From positions 1-54,609 of the forward strand of contig WRCY01000009.1 of the NCBI GenBank assembly GCA_009783695.1: a DNA stretch of 54,609 bases, written 5' to 3'. Of the stretch, positions 13,950-22,396 are shown piece after piece. The number at the start of each line of letters is the position of its first letter. Positions within the stretch are counted from its first letter, which is position 1. Position numbers and translations under genes: made by a program. Source of the stretch: Oscillospiraceae bacterium. Lineage in GTDB: Bacteria; Bacillota; Clostridia; Oscillospirales; Ruminococcaceae. The notes beneath the pieces were generated by a model. That model was not told where the DNA came from, did no database searches, and worked only from the letters and a program-made list of their open reading frames with translations.

Positions 13950-14930
13950 CTACAAAATAATCATTGAGTCCCCGAAGCTGAAAAACCTATAGCGTTCCCT
14001 AATAGCCTCCTCATAAGCGGCGAGCGTTCGCTCATGCCCCAAAAATGCGCTAACCAGCATAATCAGCGTACTTTCGGGCAGATGAAAGTTGGTAATAAGC
14101 CCGTCTGTAACCTTGAATTTGTAACCCGGGGTTATGAAGATGCCGGTGCTCCCCGAGCCCGCCAGTCCGCAGGAAGCCTCCAGCGTTCTGCAAGACGTCG
14201 TGCCTACGGCAATCACGCGGCCGCCGCGTTCTTTGCAGCGGGCGATTTTTTCTGCTGTTTCTTCGGGAAGCAGATAGCGCTCGTAGTGCATTTTATGCTC
14301 GCTTATATCCTCGCACTTGACGGGGCGGAACGTCCCGAGCCCGACATGCAGCGTTACATATGCGGTTTCGACGCCCTTGTCTGCGAGCCGTTCAAATACC
14401 CGCCCGGTGAAGTGCAGCCCCGCCGTGGGAGCCGCCGCGGAGCCAGCTTCATTGGCATAAATTGTGTTGTAACGCGCCGAATCGTCAAGCCTTTCGGTGA
14501 TGTAATGCGGCAGGGGAGTGTGCCCGATTTCGTCGAGAATTGTATAAAAATCGCCGCTGCAGCTGAACTTTACGAGCCTGTTGCCGTCGCTGAGGATTTC
14601 AACGACCTTCGCGGTCAGTTTATCCTCAAAACTGATTATTCTGCCTTTTTTAAGATTCCTGCCGATACATTCCCAGCAGCCGCCGCCTTTGGGCTCAAGC
14701 AGCAGTATTTCAACATCGTCCGTGAGCAGCCGCGCAGGAAAAACTTTAGAGTCGTTCATAACGAGCAAATCGCCCGCGTTCAAGAAGTCGGCGATGTTAT
14801 AAAAATAATCGTGGTTTGTCGCTCCCGTTTCGCGGCAGGTTATAAGCAGGCGCGAAGAATCGCGCGGCTCTATGGGCGTCTGCGCGATTAGCTCCTCGGG
14901 GAGCTCGTAATAAAAATCGGATTTTTTCAT
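13950..14930 (-). CDS. queA: S-adenosylmethionine:tRNA ribosyltransferase-isomerase
   Basis: 326 aa from ATG 14930. QueA transfers and isomerises the SAM ribosyl group onto preQ1-tRNA in queuosine synthesis. Conserved blocks: FYYELPEELIAQTPIEPRDSSR at the N-terminus, LLVMNDSKVFPARL near 60, AAPTAGLHFT near 165, HVGLGTFRPV near 195, and LITNFHLPESTL near 285. The length is slightly below the usual 340 because the loop after the PARL block is short. The ORF is open for 30 codons above the start, but that stretch is the leader repeat between this gene and the glycosyltransferase upstream. Confidence 0.95.
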   Translation of the reverse strand: MKKSDFYYELPEELIAQTPIEPRDSSRLLITCRETGATNHDYFYNIADFLNAGDLLVMNDSKVFPARLLTDDVEILLLEPKGGGCWECIGRNLKKGRIISFEDKLTAKVVEILSDGNRLVKFSCSGDFYTILDEIGHTPLPHYITERLDDSARYNTIYANEAGSAAAPTAGLHFTGRVFERLADKGVETAYVTLHVGLGTFRPVKCEDISEHKMHYERYLLPEETAEKIARCKERGGRVIAVGTTSCRTLEASCGLAGSGSTGIFITPGYKFKVTDGLITNFHLPESTLIMLVSAFLGHERTLAAYEEAIRERYRFFSFGDSMIIL

Positions 14931-14989
14931 TCGTATTTTAATAAGTCCTTTCTTCACGAACGAGAAATAACATGCTTCATTTTCCCGGG
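14931..14989 (-). promoter_or_regulatory. Leader repeat before queA
   Basis: CCCGGGAAAATGAAGC core, then CGTGAAGAAAGGACTTATT. Here AGGA is 15 nt, not 12, before the ATG, still a whole number of codons different. Confidence 0.65.
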
Positions 14990-15003
14990 TCCAATTATCT
15001 TTT

Positions 15004-16593
15004 TCAATCTTTTTCCTCAAGTAAAAACTCGGCGGCCCACTTCAAGTGCTCGGATGTTACAGCGTCAAGCGCTTCCTTAAACTCTCCCCTGCCCGCATAA
15101 TAGCCGAACCGATGAAGCTCGTCTGCGGGATTATAATTATCAGCCGCATACCGTGCTGCGTATTTCACGAAGTTTTTGTAAAGCACAGCCCGTTCGTTCC
15201 ACGGGAGCCTGCCTGCCTGCTTTACCGCCGTTTCATAGAGAACAACGCCGAAAACAACGTTGCTTTCTATATTTTTCTCTTCATAAGCGAGAGTAAGGTA
15301 CGGCAAATCGAGAACGGCTTCAGCGATTTTCGCCATGTATCTGCCCAGCAGCGCGCCGTCCGTGTCTGTAACGGCGGTGTTATTTTTTATCTTCTCGAGG
15401 AGCGGTTTCCACTCCTGCTCGTCTATGCAGTCCTCTTCCTTTTTTACAGCCGCCGCCGATGTTTCCACCTTTATGGTTGTGCTGTCGGAGAAGGTCATTT
15501 TCCTGCGCCCGGTTTTAAACAGCAGGTTGTCGTATTCGGACTTTAGCTCCGCATACTTTGACGGCTCAGAATAAGTGATTATAAGGTTCCCGGTGTCGGC
15601 GGCAAGCCTGCCCGCGAGGTAATCGCTGTACAGCTTTAAGTATTCGGCGAGAGCTTCGATTGCCTCGTCCTGTCTTCCGAGCTGCTGCAGCGAGAGCGCC
15701 CTCGCCGCGTATACGTCGAGCCAGCGTATGTTTTTCGGCTTCCTGCCGAAAGACTTGATGAATTCGGCCACGCTGCCGAGCACGCTTTCGTACTTTTCAA
15801 GCATGTAATGGTTTATTATGTTGAACGAGAATATACCCTGCGCGTAAGGGTGGTTTTGCTGTCTGCGCGTTACCTCGAGCGTTTCTGCTAAAAACTCCGC
15901 AAGCCCGCCGCCCTGTATGTCCGCAAGGATATGCGAGCGAATCCGCACGTCGTTCGGCTTTTTTTTGAGCTCGGCGCACAGGGGCGTTAAGTTGCGCTCC
16001 TTTTTTGCTTTTGCCTGCTCCTCGGTTTCAAACGCGTAGCCGTAGTGATGGACAAAGGCTTTCAGGCTCAGCGTCGGCGCGGGATAGGGCAGCAGGTGCT
16101 CGTGGATTGCGCCGTGAAAACGCACACCGGGAAGCTTCTTGACGGCGCGCGAAACCGTGCCGGTAGACCATTCCGTACCCCCGGCGTCGTGATAGTTGCG
16201 AACCATGTAGGTCATGCTGCCGTATTTGTTAAGCGCGGCTCTGTTTGTGAAAAAACCCGTCATCTCGCTTAAGTCATCGAAAACCTCGTCCGCGTCAAGG
16301 AACATGAACCACTCGCCTGTGCACTTTTCGAGCCCGAAGTTGCGCGCGGCACTGAAGTCGTTAACCCACTCGAAGTGATAAACCTTGTCGGTAAAGCGTT
16401 TCGCGATTTCGACCGTGCAGTCGGTGCTGCCGGTATCGGCAATCACGAGCTCGCTCGGAACAGCGTCGAGCAGCGGTTTTAGTGCTGTGAGGCATTTTTC
16501 AAGATGCTTCTCCTCGTTTTTGACAATCATGCCGACAGAGAGAAGAATACCGCTTTCGTTATATGTCTGCTTTTTGGCGATACGAGCTTTCAT
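15004..16593 (-). CDS. Family 2 glycosyltransferase with TPR-like C-terminal region
   Basis: 529 aa from ATG 16593 (AGGA 12 nt upstream). The N-terminal GT-A domain has LSVGMIVKNEEKHLEKCL near residue 17, the nucleotide-binding DTGSTDCTVEIAK near 48 and the metal-binding FMFLDADEVF near 95. The C-terminal 270 residues are helical and TPR-like. There is no TM segment. Such GT2-TPR proteins often glycosylate surface or secreted proteins or polymers; the donor and acceptor are unknown. It is the first of two adjacent genes of one family, on the same strand as queA. Confidence 0.85.
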   Translation of the reverse strand: MKARIAKKQTYNESGILLSVGMIVKNEEKHLEKCLTALKPLLDAVPSELVIADTGSTDCTVEIAKRFTDKVYHFEWVNDFSAARNFGLEKCTGEWFMFLDADEVFDDLSEMTGFFTNRAALNKYGSMTYMVRNYHDAGGTEWSTGTVSRAVKKLPGVRFHGAIHEHLLPYPAPTLSLKAFVHHYGYAFETEEQAKAKKERNLTPLCAELKKKPNDVRIRSHILADIQGGGLAEFLAETLEVTRRQQNHPYAQGIFSFNIINHYMLEKYESVLGSVAEFIKSFGRKPKNIRWLDVYAARALSLQQLGRQDEAIEALAEYLKLYSDYLAGRLAADTGNLIITYSEPSKYAELKSEYDNLLFKTGRRKMTFSDSTTIKVETSAAAVKKEEDCIDEQEWKPLLEKIKNNTAVTDTDGALLGRYMAKIAEAVLDLPYLTLAYEEKNIESNVVFGVVLYETAVKQAGRLPWNERAVLYKNFVKYAARYAADNYNPADELHRFGYYAGRGEFKEALDAVTSEHLKWAAEFLLEEKD

Positions 16594-16650
16594 GCTTTTA
16601 ATAAGTCCTTTCTTCACGTGAGGGAAATGAAATGTTTCATTTTCCCCGAT
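16594..16650 (-). promoter_or_regulatory. Leader repeat before the 529-aa glycosyltransferase
   Basis: TCGGGGAAAATGAAACATTT, then CACGTGAAGAAAGGACTTAT; AGGA ends exactly 12 nt before ATG 16593. Confidence 0.7.
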
Positions 16651-16685
16651 TTTGTCTCGGTTATTTTAAAATTTAAGTTTTACCT

Positions 16686-19600
16686 TTATAGCGAAGCGCT
16701 GAATTCTTCAATCAAAAACTTAATAATGTTCTGCATGGAATTGCAGGAAGCGAGCGCTTTTTTGAGCTCTCTTATATACCCGAGCCTGTCCCCGGAGTCC
16801 AGCAGCTTCTTCGCTATGCCCATGAAGTATCCGAAGCGGTGCGATTCCGAAAGCGCGCCGATGTCGTCCTCGTTGAGCAGGTCAGGATTGTAAACATTGC
16901 TTACGTAAAGCGAGCAGTAATTGACGCAGCGGTTGTAAACCTCGGACTTCTGCGGTTCGGTAAGCGAGTCCGTGTTGTAGCACGCCGCCTCGAAAAGCAG
17001 CGTTCCGAAAAGCAGGTTTTTGATACTTGAGAAGAAGAACGCGTCATTCTGATAGCCGATTGCGTGAACGGGCAGGAAAGTGCTGTTCTGTGCAATGACA
17101 GCCAGGTGCGTACGCATAAGCTCAAGGTTCATTTTTGTAATCTCTGCGCCGAGGCTGACGTTGTTTTTAAGCGCGAGCTCGACAGCCGCGGAAAAACCCT
17201 CGGGAACAGGCTTATCGCCGAAGCTGTTTATAAAGCTTTCTATTTCGGTGCTGCCGCTTTCCGCCGTCAGCCGCATGAGCTCTGCGAATTTCCCGCCCGT
17301 ATCTTTGAAGCTTTCCGTGTAAATATTATCGTCGCGGTTCAGGTAATAAAGCTTTTCGAGAGCCTGCTCGAAATAATTGACTTTCTCATCGGTTTTTGTA
17401 CTTTGAACTTTTTCGTAAAAGGCGGCGAGGGTTTTAAATACGGCTTCCCTGTCGCTTTTATTCTTTAACGCATTGATAATTTCAAAAATCGCGCCGGTAG
17501 TGTCCCTGAACGCTTTTGCGGGGAGCCCGGCGAAGTCCGTGCCGGCGTAAACCGCGAGAGCTTCTGTGGTTTTCCCCTGCTTTGAAATGCACATGGCAAG
17601 CAGATTGACGAAGTCGCCGCGCTTTTCGGGCGCGGAATAGTTTGCAATAAGGAACGTGAGCACGCTTCTGTCGAGCTTGCCTTTCCCGAGTTTTTCAAGG
17701 TATTCGAGGTATTTTTTTATGCACTCCCCTGCCTCGGAAAATCTGCCCGTCTCGAACAGCAGCGAGCCTTTGTAGGCGTACGCCTCGGTTAAGACGCCGT
17801 TGTCGGGCTTTGCTTTCGTTATAACCTTATCCATGACGGCGAGGGCGTTTTCAACCTCGCCCGCCGCGTAGTACATATCAAATGCCTTAAAATAAGCGGG
17901 GTATGAAACAGCCTCGCCGGACTTGTCGGACAGCGCAACGGCTTTCTCGACAAAGGCGCGCTTCTTGTCGTCCATGTCCATCATGGAGTCAATCATGTGC
18001 CCGATAGTGCGTAAATCATCAGGTTTTTTCTCAAGCTCCTTTTCGAGCAGCATAAGATTGCGCATGGATTTTTTTCTCTGCTGCTCCATGGTTTCAAAGG
18101 CGTAGCCGTAGTGGTGGGCGTAGGAACTGAAGTAGTAGGCAGGGTTATAAAAACCCGCAAAGGCTTCATGAATCGCGCCCTCAAAGCGCAGGTCATCGGT
18201 CTTGCGCGCGATTCTCTGCACATAAAAGCTGAAGTATTTGTCGTACTTCGCAGAAGTGAAGTTGCGGGTGATATAATAGGCGACGTTATAATTCTTGTGG
18301 ATATTTATATCGCTGAAAAATTTTATCATCTCGGACACGTCTTGAAAATGGTCGTCCGCGTCTAAAAACATGAACCACATACCGCTGCATTTTTCAAGCC
18401 CGAAGTTGCGCGCCGCGCCGAAGTCATCAATCCAGTCGAAATGGTAAATTTTATCGGTAAATTGCTTCGCAATCTCTACGGTTCTGTCAGTACTGCCGGT
18501 ATCGACAATTACAAGCTCGCTCGGCACGGCGTCGAGCAGCGGTTTCAACCCCTCAAGGCAGGCGCCGAGCATACGCTCCTCGTTCTTGACAATCATGCTT
18601 ACCGACAGGACTATGTTTTTGTCGTATTTGTAGGAGAGGGATTTGACCCCATTCAATGCGATGCTTGTGTTTCTTTTTATATTCTCGTGCCCTTTCGAGA
18701 GCTCACAGAGCTGCTTTATTTGATTATAATGCGCTTCTTCAATACTTGAAAGCGGCAGAATACCGAGCACGTCTATATTGAGCTTGCCGTCGGTATAAAG
18801 CTCATAAAATTTAAAATAATTCTCAAAGGCAGTAATCGCATCACTGTATTCCTTGCGGTTATAGGCGATAATTCCCCTCTCGGCGTACATCTCGAGATAG
18901 AGCAGGCTTTTCTGGTTTTTCATCGCCGCCTTGAAGAACTTATAGTTATAATCAAGTGCCTTGTCAAAGTCGCCGATATTATAATAATGCAGGGAAACAA
19001 AAGCCAGAACGAGCGGCAGCCATGAACTGTTATCGTTCTGCTTTTTTGCGGCTTCTATTATTTTCGGAATCAACTTTTCCTTTTCTTCGCTGTCGAGATA
19101 TACGAAAAGGTGCAGGTAGGCGAGCGGGTCGTTAGGTTTTTTATTTATTTCCTCGCGCAGCAGCGGGATATTACGTTTGTCTTTCGCTGCTTTTTCCGCC
19201 TCGCTATTATAAACGTAGCCCCAGTGATGCGCGACGGTTTTAAGGTGCATTGTAGGCTCTTTGAACATTGAAAACCGCTCATGTATAGGGTTTATAAAGT
19301 GCAGGCCCTGAACGCGCCTTGTTATGCGCGCACCTATATAATCACCCCACTCCGAGCCGTCGGGCTTGGCGTGATTCCTTATAAAATAAGTCGCGCTGTT
19401 ATACTTTGCGAGCGTTTGTTTATCGCCGAAGAAGCGAATGAGCTCACTCAAATCGCCGAAAACCTCGTCTGCGTCAAGAAACATGAACCAATCGCCGCTG
19501 CATTTTTCAAGCCCGAAGTTACGTGCCGCTGAAAAATCATTCACCCAGTTGAAGTGAAAAATCTTGTCGGTGTAACGCCCGGCAATCTCAACGGTTTTAT

Positions 19601-21116
19601 CCGTGCTGCCCGTGTCGGTAATTACAAGCTCACTCGGGACAGCGGCAAGCAAAGGCTTCAGTGCGTCAAGGCATTTTTCGAGGCGCGCCTCCTCATTCTT
19701 TACAATCATACCCACCGATAATGTTATACCCATATTTTCATTAAGTCCTTTCTCCACGGGCGAAAAATGAAATGCTCCGTTTTCCCCGGTTTTGTGCAGG
19801 TTGTTTTCAAGTTTATTTTCATTAAGCCCTTTCTCCACGGGCGGAAAATGAAATGCTTCGTTTTCCCCGATTTTGTGCCGGTTGTTTTCAAGTTTATTTT
19901 CATTAAGCCCTTTCTCCACGGGCGGGAAGTAAAATGCTTCGTTTTCCCCGGTTTTGTGCAGGTTGTTTTCAAGTTTATTTTCATTAAGCCCTTTCTCCAC
20001 GGGCGGGAAATAAAATGCTTCGTTTTCCCCGGTTTTGTGCAGGTTGTTTTCAGGCTTTGGGGTTTTCTCCCGCAGCTTTGGCAGCGCGCTGTATATCCGC
20101 TTGATTTTTTCATATTCTTCGGGACGGCAGAAAGTCAGCGCAATCCCGCCGAGCCCCAAAAGATTCAATCTGCCTTTCGTGTAAAGCCCGTATAGCCTGA
20201 AGTAATTCTCAAAGGCAAGAGCTGCTTCGGCGTGTTTGCCCTGCGCCTGCAGAACCGCGCCTTTCGCGACGTAAACGTCGAGCATCAGTATATTCTCGGG
20301 GATATTTTTATAAAGCTTAAAGTATTCGCCGATATATCCGAGCGTTTTTTCGCCGCCCTCTCTCTCAAATAAATATAGAATGAACTCCGTAAAGGCGACG
20401 GCGGCGCCCGCGGCTTGGGGATTTCTGCGGATTTTTTCAAGCACTTCAAGGTAAAAGGCTTCTTTTTCCGCGCCTGCGAGTTCTTGCAATATATGCAGAC
20501 ATATGCCGATGTCGCCGGGATTTTTCGCGAACTCGCCGCGCAGGAGGGAGAGGTTTCTTTGTCTTTTTGCTTCTTGCTGCTCCGGCGTGTCATAGGTATA
20601 GCCGTAGTGGTGTACAAATGTTTTAAACTCATACACGGGCTCCGCGAAAGTCGAAAAGCACTCGTGAATAGGGTATTTAAAGTGAAGTCCTTTGAGCCGT
20701 CTGGTTACGCGGTGCGCCGCGAAAGGATACCATCGGCTGTTCTCGCGATTGGTGTAATTTCTTTTAATATAAGTTGCGCTGTTGTATTTGGCGAGCATTT
20801 TTTTGTCAGTGAAAAAGGCAATCATTTCGCTCAAGTCATCGAAAACCTCGTCTGCGTCAAGGTACATGAACCATTCGCCGGCGCACTTTTCAAGCGAGAA
20901 GTTACGCGCCGCCGCAAAGTCGTTCACCCAGTCGAAGTGAAAAATTTTATCGGTATAACGCCCGGCAATTTCGATAGTCTTATCAGCCGAGCCGGTGTCG
21001 ACAATCACGAGCTCGCTCGGCACAGCGCGAAGCAGCGACGAAAGCGCCGCGAGACATTTTTCAAGGCGCGTCTCCTCGTTTTTCACTATCATGCCGACCG
21101 AAAGCGTAATGTTCAT
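16686..21116 (-). CDS. Triple-domain family 2 glycosyltransferase with TPR-like regions
   Basis: 1476 aa from ATG 21116. An in-frame ATG at 21230 exists, but it arises where a palindrome element meets the leader repeat, so 21116 (AGGA 12 nt upstream) is preferred. Three GT-A domains start near residues 1, 462 and 832, each with a SVGMIVKNEE or SVSMIVKNEE block, D-T-G-S-x-D and FMFLDADE, FMYLDADE or FMFLDADD. TPR-like helices follow each. Between domains 1 and 2 (about 350-461) sit four 27-residue repeats that are in-frame copies of the intergenic leader. A complete leader plus ATG at 19733 could start domain 2 separately. I infer a fusion of formerly separate genes. Confidence 0.82.
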   Translation of the reverse strand: MNITLSVGMIVKNEETRLEKCLAALSSLLRAVPSELVIVDTGSADKTIEIAGRYTDKIFHFDWVNDFAAARNFSLEKCAGEWFMYLDADEVFDDLSEMIAFFTDKKMLAKYNSATYIKRNYTNRENSRWYPFAAHRVTRRLKGLHFKYPIHECFSTFAEPVYEFKTFVHHYGYTYDTPEQQEAKRQRNLSLLRGEFAKNPGDIGICLHILQELAGAEKEAFYLEVLEKIRRNPQAAGAAVAFTEFILYLFEREGGEKTLGYIGEYFKLYKNIPENILMLDVYVAKGAVLQAQGKHAEAALAFENYFRLYGLYTKGRLNLLGLGGIALTFCRPEEYEKIKRIYSALPKLREKTPKPENNLHKTGENEAFYFPPVEKGLNENKLENNLHKTGENEAFYFPPVEKGLNENKLENNRHKIGENEAFHFPPVEKGLNENKLENNLHKTGENGAFHFSPVEKGLNENMGITLSVGMIVKNEEARLEKCLDALKPLLAAVPSELVITDTGSTDKTVEIAGRYTDKIFHFNWVNDFSAARNFGLEKCSGDWFMFLDADEVFGDLSELIRFFGDKQTLAKYNSATYFIRNHAKPDGSEWGDYIGARITRRVQGLHFINPIHERFSMFKEPTMHLKTVAHHWGYVYNSEAEKAAKDKRNIPLLREEINKKPNDPLAYLHLFVYLDSEEKEKLIPKIIEAAKKQNDNSSWLPLVLAFVSLHYYNIGDFDKALDYNYKFFKAAMKNQKSLLYLEMYAERGIIAYNRKEYSDAITAFENYFKFYELYTDGKLNIDVLGILPLSSIEEAHYNQIKQLCELSKGHENIKRNTSIALNGVKSLSYKYDKNIVLSVSMIVKNEERMLGACLEGLKPLLDAVPSELVIVDTGSTDRTVEIAKQFTDKIYHFDWIDDFGAARNFGLEKCSGMWFMFLDADDHFQDVSEMIKFFSDINIHKNYNVAYYITRNFTSAKYDKYFSFYVQRIARKTDDLRFEGAIHEAFAGFYNPAYYFSSYAHHYGYAFETMEQQRKKSMRNLMLLEKELEKKPDDLRTIGHMIDSMMDMDDKKRAFVEKAVALSDKSGEAVSYPAYFKAFDMYYAAGEVENALAVMDKVITKAKPDNGVLTEAYAYKGSLLFETGRFSEAGECIKKYLEYLEKLGKGKLDRSVLTFLIANYSAPEKRGDFVNLLAMCISKQGKTTEALAVYAGTDFAGLPAKAFRDTTGAIFEIINALKNKSDREAVFKTLAAFYEKVQSTKTDEKVNYFEQALEKLYYLNRDDNIYTESFKDTGGKFAELMRLTAESGSTEIESFINSFGDKPVPEGFSAAVELALKNNVSLGAEITKMNLELMRTHLAVIAQNSTFLPVHAIGYQNDAFFFSSIKNLLFGTLLFEAACYNTDSLTEPQKSEVYNRCVNYCSLYVSNVYNPDLLNEDDIGALSESHRFGYFMGIAKKLLDSGDRLGYIRELKKALASCNSMQNIIKFLIEEFSASL
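19734..20057 (-). repeat. Four tandem 81-bp leader-repeat copies inside the glycosyltransferase ORF
   Basis: The TTGTTTTCAAG landmark recurs at 19801, 19882, 19963 and 20044, exactly 81 bp apart. Each unit encodes a 27-residue peptide containing KTGENEAFYFPPVEKGLNEN. On the minus strand only the last unit reads AAGGACTT followed 12 nt after AGGA by ATG (19733); the three before it read AAGGGCTT and have AAA where the ATG would be. Confidence 0.92.
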
Positions 21117-21172
21117 TTTTTTATTAAGTCCTTTCTTCACGGGCGGGAAATGAAATGCTTCGTTTTCCCCGG
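21117..21172 (-). promoter_or_regulatory. Leader repeat before the triple glycosyltransferase
   Basis: CCGGGGAAAACGAAGCATTT, then CCCGTGAAGAAAGGACTTAA, with AGGA 12 nt before ATG 21116. The 3' part of a second unit sits just upstream (about 21185-21230). Confidence 0.75.
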
Positions 21173-21223
21173 TTTTATGCCGGTTATTTTGAGGCTTATT
21201 TTTATTAAGTCCTTTCTTCACGG

Positions 21224-21350
21224 GCGGCAAATGCCGCGTAAGCCGCGAAGCGGCTTAATTCGATTACATAGCCGATTACGCGCCTGCGGCGCGTCAGCAA
21301 ACGAGTTTGCTGCGAAAAATGCGGAGCATTTTTCAAGTTAATCGGCTATA
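21224..21350. repeat. Palindrome-cluster element, copy 2
   Basis: Same modules as 5788-5950 in inverted order: GCGGCAAATGCCGC, GCCGCGAAGCGGC, CGCGCCTGCGGCGCG, GCAAACGAGTTTGC and AAAATGCGGAGCATTTT, ending AATCGGCTATA. It occupies the 5' leader of the glycosyltransferase transcript. Confidence 0.85.
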
Positions 21351-21379
21351 TAATTCATGGCTCTGTGTGCATTAAGACA

Positions 21380-21408
21380 AGTATAGCACATTTTTTATGA
21401 AAGCGCAA
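21380..21408 (-). promoter_or_regulatory. Promoter of the glycosyltransferase operon
   Basis: Minus strand TTGCGC (21403-21408), 17 nt, TATACT (21380-21385). Confidence 0.6.
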
Positions 21409-21427
21409 TAATTTTTATACCGAATTG

Positions 21428-21456
21428 TTGACAAGTGTATTCTTTTCTGTTACAAT
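21428..21456 (+). promoter_or_regulatory. Promoter of the DUF3795 gene
   Basis: TTGACA (21428-21433), 17 nt, TACAAT (21451-21456). Confidence 0.7.
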
Positions 21457-21533
21457 ATAGGGAAGAGTAAGAGTAATTGTTGTCAATATATAGAAACATA
21501 GAGTTCAAATTGACGGCGCCGCATGGTGAAAAA

Positions 21534-21821
21534 ATGCAAGAGCACATAAGCTGTTGCGGGCGAAACTGCTATGAATGCAGGCATTTCCCGCACGAATGTC
21601 TCGGCTGCAACGAGGAACACGGACGTGTTTTCTGGCTGCAGTATGTTGACGAGGTAATCTGCCCTATTTATAATTGCTGCCGTAACGACCGCCAGAGCAT
21701 TGACTGCGGGCTTTGCGGCGAGCATCCTTGCTGGCGCTATGAGGAGGACAAGGTTGTGCCGGACGAATTCCCGCTGCTTGAAACGATTCAGCCGAAATGG
21801 ATAGATATAAAAGTCAGCTGA
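21534..21821 (+). CDS. DUF3795-type cysteine-rich protein
   Basis: 95 aa from ATG 21534 (GGTG just upstream); a TTG at 21477 is possible but has no RBS. The cysteine pattern is the DUF3795 one: ISCCGRNCYECRHFPHECLG, then CPIYNCC and CGLCGEHPCWRY. The paired Cys motifs suggest metal binding. Function is unknown in the family. It stands alone between its promoter and the terminator at 21852. Confidence 0.8.
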   Translation: MQEHISCCGRNCYECRHFPHECLGCNEEHGRVFWLQYVDEVICPIYNCCRNDRQSIDCGLCGEHPCWRYEEDKVVPDEFPLLETIQPKWIDIKVS

Positions 21822-21851
21822 TTAACAGTTGACAATTGGTAATGTATAATT

Positions 21852-21888
21852 AAAATACCCAGCAGCGTTCGCTTCCGGGTATTTTTTT
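21852..21888 (+). terminator. Rho-independent terminator after the DUF3795 gene
   Basis: AAAATACCC (from 21852) pairs with GGGTATTTT (from 21877) and runs into a T tract. Confidence 0.8.
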
Positions 21889-21944
21889 AATAGCTTTTTG
21901 AAGATGTTCTCATTCCTGATAACCATTATGTAAATATTATTTTG

Positions 21945-22187
21945 TCACCTCGTTTTAATTTCAGCGGTTTCCTCGCCGCAGGCGTAACACTTGCAGTCTT
22001 TGCAGAGGCGGAACGCCGCCGCGCCAATCCCCTCGCCTGTGGTCATTTTCGCGCTTTTGGCGAATGTTCCGTGCGTCTCGCCGCATGCGCACTTGAACCC
22101 CGGGGACATCGGCTTCACGCGCCCGTCAGCTGCCGCCTTATCTTTCCACTCCTTTTGCTCGGGGCTCGAGCCTGTGTTTGCAAACAT
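21945..22187 (-). CDS. Small zinc-ribbon-like protein
   Basis: 80 aa with a strong RBS, AGGAGGTG 8 nt upstream of ATG 22187. Two cysteine pairs, FKCACGETH near residue 32 and CKDCKCYACGEE near 62, suggest a zinc ribbon or rubredoxin-like knuckle. No TM or signal. It has its own promoter at 22231-22259 and no downstream partner. No function can be assigned. Confidence 0.75.
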   Translation of the reverse strand: MFANTGSSPEQKEWKDKAAADGRVKPMSPGFKCACGETHGTFAKSAKMTTGEGIGAAAFRLCKDCKCYACGEETAEIKTR

Positions 22188-22230
22188 AATTGAGCACCTC
22201 CTGTGATTTTAATTATATATGATTAATTCT

Positions 22231-22259
22231 ATTATAACAAACAATTATTATAAAAGCAA
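22231..22259 (-). promoter_or_regulatory. Promoter of the zinc-ribbon-like gene
   Basis: Minus strand TTGCTT (22254-22259), 17 nt, TATAAT (22231-22236). Confidence 0.6.
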
Positions 22260-22333
22260 TAGCGAAAAATGTAATTTATGCAACGGTAATATTGCACAAA
22301 AACGAAGCTGAAACTTTGTGTAAAAAACCGCCC

Positions 22334-22362
22334 TTGTGCAATATTAATTTACGTGCTATTAT
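22334..22362 (+). promoter_or_regulatory. Promoter of the GH5 gene
   Basis: TTGTGC (22334-22339), 17 nt, TATTAT (22357-22362), 35 nt before the start codon. Confidence 0.55.
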
Positions 22363-22396
22363 GTACTCACCGAAACTTGAAAGGAACATCAAAAAC

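Noticed and set aside
19734-20057. CRISPR-like array (regular 81-bp repeat spacing)
   Set aside because: Repeats are contiguous with no unique spacers, and no cas gene is near; they are coding leader copies.
21116-21230. Upstream start (ATG 21230) for the triple glycosyltransferase
   Set aside because: The ATG is formed by the junction of a palindrome element and a leader repeat and has no SD; ATG 21116 has the standard leader arrangement.
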